A DNA stretch of 64,000 nt from Acidobacteriota bacterium. GTDB taxonomy: Bacteria; Acidobacteriota; Blastocatellia; Pyrinomonadales; Pyrinomonadaceae. The stretch lies in contig JAFAVK010000017.1 of NCBI GenBank assembly GCA_019242475.1, positions 1 to 64,000 on the forward strand. The letters run 5' to 3'. A model generated the notes under the pieces. The model ran no database searches. It worked only from the letters and a program-made list of their open reading frames with translations, and was not told the origin of the DNA. Shown piece by piece: positions 58,895 through 64,000 of the stretch. The stretch's first letter is position 1, and every line of letters starts with the position of its first letter. The translations under genes and the position numbers were made by a program.

Positions 58895-59779
58895 ATGGCT
58901 AACCTCCTCGACATCCGCCGGCGCATCAAGTCGGTCAAGAACACGCAGCAGATCACGAAGGCCATGAAGATGGTCTCGGCGGCGAAGCTGAAGCGCGCGC
59001 AGGAGCGCGCCGTCTCCGCCCGCCCGTTCGCGGTGAAGATGGCGGAGGTGCTGACCGAACTCGCCTCGCACGCGGGCGAGGACTTCAAGCACCCCTTGAT
59101 GGACGCGCGCGGCGACGAGCGCTACCTGCTCGTGCTCGTCACGGCCGACAAGGGGCTCGCCGGCGCCTTCAACGCGAACCTCGTCAAGGCCGCGCAGGCT
59201 TTCATCCGCGAGCACGAGGGGAAGACGGTCGAGATTCTCGCCGTCGGGCGCAAGGGCCGGGACTTCTTCCGCCGCCGCGGCGCCGAGATAGTCGGCGAGT
59301 ACATCGGGCTGACGGGGAAGGGAAGAATCGAACACGCCGAGGCGTTGGAGATCGCGCGCGACGTGATGCGCCGCTTCACGGAGGACGAGGGGCTGGACAA
59401 GGTCTTCGTCATCTTCAACGAGTTCCGCTCGGTCATCTCGCAGCGCGTCGTCGTCGAGCAGATTCTGCCCGTGGCGCGCGCCGAGGAGGAGGGCGGGGAA
59501 GAGGGCGAGGCGAAGAACCTCGTCGGCTACAAGTACGAGCAGCCGCCGGAGGTGATCTTCAGCCAGCTCCTGCCGCGCCTGGTCGAGACGCAAATCTACC
59601 GCGCGCTGCTTGAGTCGGTGGCGAGCGAGCAGGGCGCGCGCATGACCGCGATGGACTCGGCGTCGAAGAACGCGGGCGAGCTGATCCAGTCGCTCACGCT
59701 CAACATGAACCGCATCCGCCAGGCGAGCATCACGCGCGAGATCATCGAGATCGTCTCGGGCGCGGCCGCCGCGCAGTAA
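58895..59779 (+). CDS. atpG: ATP synthase F1 subunit gamma
   Basis: 294 residues. The rotor shaft of F1: N-terminal helix MANLLDIRRRIKSVKNTQQI then TKAMKMVSAAKLKRAQ, the Rossmann-like middle (VTADKGLAGAFN) and the C-terminal helix MDSASKNAGELIQSLTLNMN then RIRQASITREIIEIVSGA. An acidic loop (EEEGGEEGEAKN, about 198-209) is longer than usual. The next gene is not atpD; beta and epsilon must be elsewhere. A terminator follows 26 nt later. Confidence 0.96.
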   Translation: MANLLDIRRRIKSVKNTQQITKAMKMVSAAKLKRAQERAVSARPFAVKMAEVLTELASHAGEDFKHPLMDARGDERYLLVLVTADKGLAGAFNANLVKAAQAFIREHEGKTVEILAVGRKGRDFFRRRGAEIVGEYIGLTGKGRIEHAEALEIARDVMRRFTEDEGLDKVFVIFNEFRSVISQRVVVEQILPVARAEEEGGEEGEAKNLVGYKYEQPPEVIFSQLLPRLVETQIYRALLESVASEQGARMTAMDSASKNAGELIQSLTLNMNRIRQASITREIIEIVSGAAAAQ

Positions 59780-59805
59780 CGAAAATTCAAAACACGTAAG
59801 CAGGT

Positions 59806-59844
59806 GAGGGAAGCAGGCGTTCGCGGCTTCCCTCTTTCTCTTTT
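59806..59844 (+). terminator. rho-independent terminator of the ATP synthase cluster
   Basis: Perfect 9-bp stem GAGGGAAGC (59806-59814) / GCTTCCCTC (59826-59834), 11-nt loop, then TTTCTCTTTT. Confidence 0.9.
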
Positions 59845-59851
59845 AAGACGG

Positions 59852-60337
59852 ATGGCGAATCAGGTCGAAGGTGAGGGGAGCGGTTGGCGCCGACGACTCT
59901 GGCGCTACGGGCCTTTGGCGGCGTGGGCGTGCTTCGTGCTGTTGGCTTCGTCGTCGAGCTTCTCGGCGTCGAACACGTCGCGCATCATCAGGCCGCTGCT
60001 GCTGTGGCTCTTCCCGGACATCTCGGAGGATTCGCTCAATTACGTCCACTTCCTCATCCGCAAGACCGCGCACTTCTCGGAGTACGCCCTGCTGGCGCTG
60101 CTCGCGGCGCGCGCCTTCCGCACTTCTCGACGGGAGAAGCTCAGACGATTCTGGTGGCTCGCCGCCTTCGCGCTCGTCGCCTGCGTCTCGCTCCTGGACG
60201 AGTACCACCAGAGCTTCCTGCCCTCGCGCACCGGCACCATCTACGACAGCCTGCTCGACATGACGGGCGGCGCGGCGGCGCTCGCGTGCGCGGCCCTGTG
60301 GCTCGCGCGCGGGCGCAAAAAGTCTCGGCCCCGCTGA
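59852..60337 (+). CDS. VanZ-family membrane protein
   Basis: 161 residues. The VanZ pattern is RKTAHFSEYALLALLAARAF, then SLLDEYHQSFLPSRTGTIYD and SLLDMTGG, with about four hydrophobic helices. Some VanZ proteins give low-level teicoplanin resistance; the general function is unknown. The start at 59852 is chosen because a GTG at 59804 lies before the terminator hairpin. Stands alone between the ATP synthase cluster and the ketoacyl synthase gene. Confidence 0.85.
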   Translation: MANQVEGEGSGWRRRLWRYGPLAAWACFVLLASSSSFSASNTSRIIRPLLLWLFPDISEDSLNYVHFLIRKTAHFSEYALLALLAARAFRTSRREKLRRFWWLAAFALVACVSLLDEYHQSFLPSRTGTIYDSLLDMTGGAAALACAALWLARGRKKSRPR

Positions 60338-60427
60338 ATCAAAGCTACTGCCACTTTCGGCGAGGCGTGGTATTCTACGGTTCGCCCCGGACAGTTTCGG
60401 CCTCTCCTTTAAGCCGAGGAACCCACC

Positions 60428-61702
60428 ATGCTTAGGAATTTGAGGCAGCCACGCCGCGTCGTCATCACGGGGCTCGGGTGCGTGACGCCGCTGGGCGTCG
60501 GGCGCGAGGCGTTCTGGGGCGGGCTCGTGCGCGGCGAGAGCGGCGTGCGCCGCATCGAGGGCTTCGACGTGTCCGGCTCGCCCGTCCGCATCGCCGGCCA
60601 GGTTCCGAACTTCGACTGGGAGGGCGAGCTGAAGGCGAAAGACCGGCGCCACGTCGCGCGGACGGTGCCGCTGGCGCTGGCCGCGGCGCGCGAGGCGCTG
60701 GACGACGCGCGGCTCCACCCTTCCGACTTCTCAACGGAGGAGCGGCGCGCCTTCGGCGTCGTGCTCGGCACCGGCGGCGGCGGGCTCGAATTCACCGAGC
60801 GGCAGTACGAGCAGTATTTCAAGCGCGGCGACTCGGCGGCCGCGAGCGTCTACACCATCCCCTCGTCCACGCACGGCGGGCTCTCCTCCGAGCTGTCGAT
60901 GGCCTTCGGGCTGCGTGGCCTCTCGCACATCGTCTCGACCGGCTGCACCTCTTCGACCGACGCCGTCGCCTACGCCGCGCAGCACATCGCGCTCGGCCGG
61001 CAGGAGGCGATGCTCGCCGGGGGCTCCGACGCGCCGCTCGCGCCCGGCATCCTCGCGGGCTTCTGCCTGATGAAGGTCTTGACCGAAGACTGGAACGACG
61101 AGCCCGCGCGCGCCAGTCGCCCCTTCTCGCGCGACCGCTCGGGGATGGTCTTGGGCGAGGGCTCCTGGGTCTACGTGTTGGAGGAGTACGAGCGCGCGCG
61201 CCGGCGCGGGGCGAACGTCTACGCGGAGATAAGCGGGTACGGTGCGACGTGCGACGCGTACCACCGCGTGCGTTTGGAAGACACGGGCGAGGAGCCCGCG
61301 CGCGCGATGCGGCTCGCGCTGCAAGACGCGGGGCGCGCGCCGGAAGAGGTTGACTACGTGAACCTGCACGGCACCTCGACCGTGCTCAACGACCGCATCG
61401 AGACGCGCGCCCTCAAGCTCGCGCTCGGCGAGGCGGCGCACCACATCCCGATGTCAGGCACGAAGTCGCAGATCGGACACCCGCAGGGCGCCTCGGGCGC
61501 GGCGGGGCTCGCCGCGGCCCTGTGCGCGATGCAGACGGGCGTCATCCCCCCGACCATTAACCTCGACGAGCCCGCGCCCGAGTGCGACCTCGACTACACG
61601 CCCAACCAGGCGCGCGAGCGCGAGGTGCGCGTGGCGCTCTGCAACTGCATCGGCTTCGGCTCGAAGAACAGCGCGCTCGTCGTCGAGCGCCCTTCGGAGT
61701 GA
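60428..61702 (+). CDS. beta-ketoacyl-ACP synthase II-like enzyme
   Basis: 424 residues. Condensing enzyme with the Cys-His-His triad Cys173 (VSTGCTSSTD), His314 (NLHGTST) and His351 (IGHPQGASG), and Lys346. The usual FabF motif around the last histidine is GHLLGAAG, so GHPQGASG marks a different subgroup, often in secondary-lipid or polyketide clusters. Downstream are a TonB-domain protein, a methyltransferase and a flavoprotein in one direction with tight spacing for the last three. A dedicated lipid or pigment pathway is inferred; housekeeping fatty-acid synthesis is the alternative. Confidence 0.88.
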   Translation: MLRNLRQPRRVVITGLGCVTPLGVGREAFWGGLVRGESGVRRIEGFDVSGSPVRIAGQVPNFDWEGELKAKDRRHVARTVPLALAAAREALDDARLHPSDFSTEERRAFGVVLGTGGGGLEFTERQYEQYFKRGDSAAASVYTIPSSTHGGLSSELSMAFGLRGLSHIVSTGCTSSTDAVAYAAQHIALGRQEAMLAGGSDAPLAPGILAGFCLMKVLTEDWNDEPARASRPFSRDRSGMVLGEGSWVYVLEEYERARRRGANVYAEISGYGATCDAYHRVRLEDTGEEPARAMRLALQDAGRAPEEVDYVNLHGTSTVLNDRIETRALKLALGEAAHHIPMSGTKSQIGHPQGASGAAGLAAALCAMQTGVIPPTINLDEPAPECDLDYTPNQAREREVRVALCNCIGFGSKNSALVVERPSE

Positions 61703-61712
61703 AACGTCAGGC

Positions 61713-62567
61713 ATGAAAACTTCGCTCGCCATCTTCGTCGTCCTGCTCGCGGCGCTGGCGCGCGTGCCGCACGCCCGGACGCAGGGCGGCGCCGGGCACT
61801 TCTCGAAAGAGGGGCTCGCGTTCGACTACCCCGCCGGGTGGGCGCTCGCAGACACCGGCGACGCGCAGATGCAGCGCCTCATGCTCACGCGGCCGGGCGG
61901 GTCGAACGTCATCATCGTCTTCGCGCAGCGCGAGCCGATCAAGAACGCGAGGCAGCTCTCCGAGTCACGCCGCGGCGTGACCATGCCCTACGTCGCCAAC
62001 GTCGCGCACAAGCTGGGCCTCGACCATCCGCCGCCGCCGAACGAGGCGCAGTGCGTGCCCGTCGGCGGGCGCCCCGCGCTCGGCTTCCGCCTGACCGGGA
62101 ATTATGAGGGCGAGCCGACGACGGCCGAGGTCTACACGGTCGTGCTCGGGCAGCGCCTGCTCCACCTCGTCCACCTCCGCGCCGAGAAGGACGAGGCCGC
62201 GGGCGCCGCCGCCTGGAAGACGCTGCTCGACACGCTCAAGGTTGACGCGCCGGCGCAGCCCTCGCCCGAGGCCGACAAGATAGAGGATATCGTCGCGGGC
62301 GGCGTGCTCAACGGCAGGGCCGTGAGGAAGCCGCAGCCGGGGTACCCGGCCCTTGCGAAGAGTGCGCGCGCGCAGGGCACGGTCGCCATACAGATAGTCA
62401 TCGACGAGAAGGGTAACGTCACCTCGGCGGTAGGCATCTCGGGCCACCCGCTGCTGCAACCCGCGGGCGTGGAGGCCGCACGACGCGCGAAGTTCGAGCC
62501 GACGACGATGTGCGGGCAGCCCATCAAAGTCACGGGCGTCATCACCTATAACTTCGTGCTGATGTGA
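61713..62567 (+). CDS. secreted protein with C-terminal TonB domain
   Basis: 284 residues. Signal peptide about 1-23; a DcrB/PsbP-like domain (about 28-175: FSKEGLAFDYPAGWALADTG, GRPALGFRLTGNYEG); C-terminal TonB domain (about 195-284: GRAVRKPQPGYPALAKSARA, GTVAIQIVIDEKGNVTSAV, ending TYNFVLM). No N-terminal TonB-type membrane anchor plus proline spacer is present, so it is more likely a periplasmic protein than a true energy transducer. It overlaps the methyltransferase gene by 4 nt. Confidence 0.85.
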   Translation: MKTSLAIFVVLLAALARVPHARTQGGAGHFSKEGLAFDYPAGWALADTGDAQMQRLMLTRPGGSNVIIVFAQREPIKNARQLSESRRGVTMPYVANVAHKLGLDHPPPPNEAQCVPVGGRPALGFRLTGNYEGEPTTAEVYTVVLGQRLLHLVHLRAEKDEAAGAAAWKTLLDTLKVDAPAQPSPEADKIEDIVAGGVLNGRAVRKPQPGYPALAKSARAQGTVAIQIVIDEKGNVTSAVGISGHPLLQPAGVEAARRAKFEPTTMCGQPIKVTGVITYNFVLM

Positions 62568-63271
62568 GCGTCCGATTCGGCCAACGCAGCTACGAGCTGG
62601 AGCACATCGACAAGGGCGACTACACGCCCGAGGAGTACGACGAGTGCTCGGCCGAGCTGCGCTGGGTCAACCGCTGGATGGGCGACGCGAGCGCTTTGAA
62701 GCGCTCGGTGCTGCCCGACATCGCCCGCGGCGGCGCGCGCGAGTTCACGATGCTCGACGTGGGCGCCGGCACGGGCGAGCTGCTGCGCGAGGTGGCGCTC
62801 GCGGCGCGGGGCCGCGGCGTGCATGCGCGCCTCGCCGGGCTTGAGCTGAACGAACGCGCGGCCGCAGGGCTCGTCGAAGAGTCGCGCGAGTTTAAGGAGG
62901 TCGTCTCGGTGCGCGGCGACGCGCTGCGCCTGCCCTTCGCCGACGGCGCGTTCGACTACGTGATGTGCTCGCTCTTCACACACCACTTCCGCGACGACGC
63001 GTGTGTCCGCGTCTTTCGAGAGATGGCGCGCGTCGCGGGGCGGCGCGTCTACTGCATCGACCTGCACCGGCACCCCGTCGCCTACTACTTCTACACGACG
63101 GTCGGCCGGCTCTTTATCCACACCCGCCTCGTCCGCGAGGACGGCGCGCTCTCCATCCTCCGCGGCTTCCGCCCCGGCGAGCTTCGTCGTCTGGCGGAGC
63201 GCGCGGGGCTGAAGGACGTGAAGGTCGAGCGGCGCTTCCCTTACCGTTTAGTTCTGAGCGCGAGCGTATGA
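62564..63271 (+). CDS. class I SAM-dependent methyltransferase
   Basis: 235 residues. SAM site TMLDVGAGTGELLREVALAA, then VRGDALRLPFADGAFDYVMC, and LHRHPVAYYFYTTVGRLFIH. Related to UbiE/COQ5-type methyltransferases that act on lipid or quinone-like substrates. The GTG start at 62564 overlaps the stop of the TonB-domain gene; the stop overlaps the flavoprotein start (ATGA). Substrate unknown. Confidence 0.9.
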   Translation: MSVRFGQRSYELEHIDKGDYTPEEYDECSAELRWVNRWMGDASALKRSVLPDIARGGAREFTMLDVGAGTGELLREVALAARGRGVHARLAGLELNERAAAGLVEESREFKEVVSVRGDALRLPFADGAFDYVMCSLFTHHFRDDACVRVFREMARVAGRRVYCIDLHRHPVAYYFYTTVGRLFIHTRLVREDGALSILRGFRPGELRRLAERAGLKDVKVERRFPYRLVLSASV

Positions 63272-64000
63272 CCGAGGAGTTCGACGCAATCATCGTGGGC
63301 GGCGGGCCGGCGGGGGCGAGCGCGGCGGTGCGCCTGGCCGCGGCGGGCGCGCGCGTGCTGCTCGCGGAGCGCGACCGCTTCCCGCGCGAGAAGCTGTGCG
63401 GCGAGTTCATCTCGCCCGAGTGCCTCTGGCACTTCGCGCGCCTCGGCGTGCTCGAAGAGATGGGGCGCGGCGGCGGCGCGCGCGTCTGGGAGACGGTCTT
63501 CTACGCGCCCTCGGGCCGCGGCGTCTCGGTGCCGAGCGCGTGGTTCGGCGGGCAGGGCGGGGACGCGCTCGGCCTGAGCCGCGCCGAGATGGACGCGCGC
63601 CTGCTGGCGCGCGCGCGGGAGGCGGGCGTCACCGTGTTGGAGGGGGCCGGGCTCGCGTCGCTCGTCGTCGAAGGCGGGCGCGTGCTGGGCGTCCGCCTGC
63701 ACGCGGACGGCGGGCCGCGGGAGTTCCGCGCGCGGGTCACGCTCGACGCGACGGGGCGCCACCGCGCGGTCGTGCGGCGGGCCGGGCGCGAGTTGGGAAG
63801 GGAGGGGGGCGAGTGGCGCGGCGGGCCGGAGAGCCTGGTCGCCTTCAAGACCCACCTCGAAGGCACGCGCGGCGCGGCGGGCGCCTGCGAACTCTACTTC
63901 TACTCGGGCGGCTACGGCGGCATCATCCCGGTCGAGCGTGGGCTGAGCAACATCTGTTTCATGGTGCGCGCGCGCGACGTGCGCGCCTGCGGGAGCGACC
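63268..64000 (+). CDS. FAD-dependent oxidoreductase, geranylgeranyl reductase-like, cut by window edge
   Basis: 244 residues visible; the 3' end is beyond the window. DAIIVGGGPAGASAAVRLAA binds FAD, and REKLCGEFISPECLWHF resembles the cysteine motif of the geranylgeranyl reductase/halogenase-type family. Overlaps the methyltransferase by ATGA. A ketoacyl synthase, methyltransferase and such a flavoprotein together resemble gene sets that build alkylresorcinol- or polyene-like lipids; the next gene outside would decide. Confidence 0.88.
   Translation, partial: MTEEFDAIIVGGGPAGASAAVRLAAAGARVLLAERDRFPREKLCGEFISPECLWHFARLGVLEEMGRGGGARVWETVFYAPSGRGVSVPSAWFGGQGGDALGLSRAEMDARLLARAREAGVTVLEGAGLASLVVEGGRVLGVRLHADGGPREFRARVTLDATGRHRAVVRRAGRELGREGGEWRGGPESLVAFKTHLEGTRGAAGACELYFYSGGYGGIIPVERGLSNICFMVRARDVRACGSD

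Overview
The window is a bacterial chromosome segment that carries the replication origin. It is mostly high in G+C, with a clearly more AT-rich stretch around dnaA to parB. Acidobacteriota, probably class Blastocatellia, is the best guess. The reasons are two large Oar-like TonB-dependent receptors with N-terminal carboxypeptidase-regulatory domains, lamin-tail/Calx-beta/DUF4214 secreted proteins, and CsbD- and VanZ-type genes. This taxonomic call is inference, because no rRNA gene lies in the window.

Layout. 1-7.5 kb: minus-strand genes for alanine dehydrogenase (cut by the edge), an aldehyde dehydrogenase, an HtrA protease, an EamA transporter, a zinc alcohol dehydrogenase, a small membrane protein and a glutaredoxin-like protein. 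7.6-20 kb: plus-strand purF, purM and purN interleaved with a ComEC-like hydrolase + DUF3006 pair and a large membrane metallophosphoesterase, then tyrS, a SnoaL-like protein, an RDD protein and a thiolase. 20-32 kb: two tandem lamin-tail/Calx-beta/DUF4214 secreted proteins and two Oar-like receptors sharing a conserved 5' leader. 32-39.5 kb: stress proteins, a HAD phosphatase, a glycosyltransferase, a hydrolase, a thioesterase, a geranylgeranyl-reductase-like flavoprotein, and a LigB-type dioxygenase + AMMECR1 pair.

39.7-55 kb is the origin region. gyrB, recF, dnaN and dnaA read leftward; rpmH, rnpA, yidD, yidC, jag, mnmE, mnmG, parA and parB read rightward. Between dnaA and dnaN lie eleven DnaA-box-like 9-mers and a DnaA-trio run beside an AT-rich block, which looks like a complete basal unwinding element. 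Two parS-like sites precede parA. 55.6-60 kb holds part of the ATP synthase (two b-type subunits, delta, alpha, gamma), ending in a terminator. 60-64 kb holds VanZ, a ketoacyl synthase, a TonB-domain protein, a methyltransferase and a flavoprotein cut by the edge.

The most unusual feature is a set of about thirteen intergenic hairpins (one more is doubtful). Their arms are short tandem arrays of 7-bp units. Several unrelated heptamers are used (GTGAACC, GTAGGCA, GTCTGGA, GTGATGA, GTTCAAA), yet the architecture is the same. They sit tightly against genes, sometimes supplying the stop codon or occupying the place of the ribosome binding site. None was seen between 34.1 and 58.8 kb, which includes the origin region.
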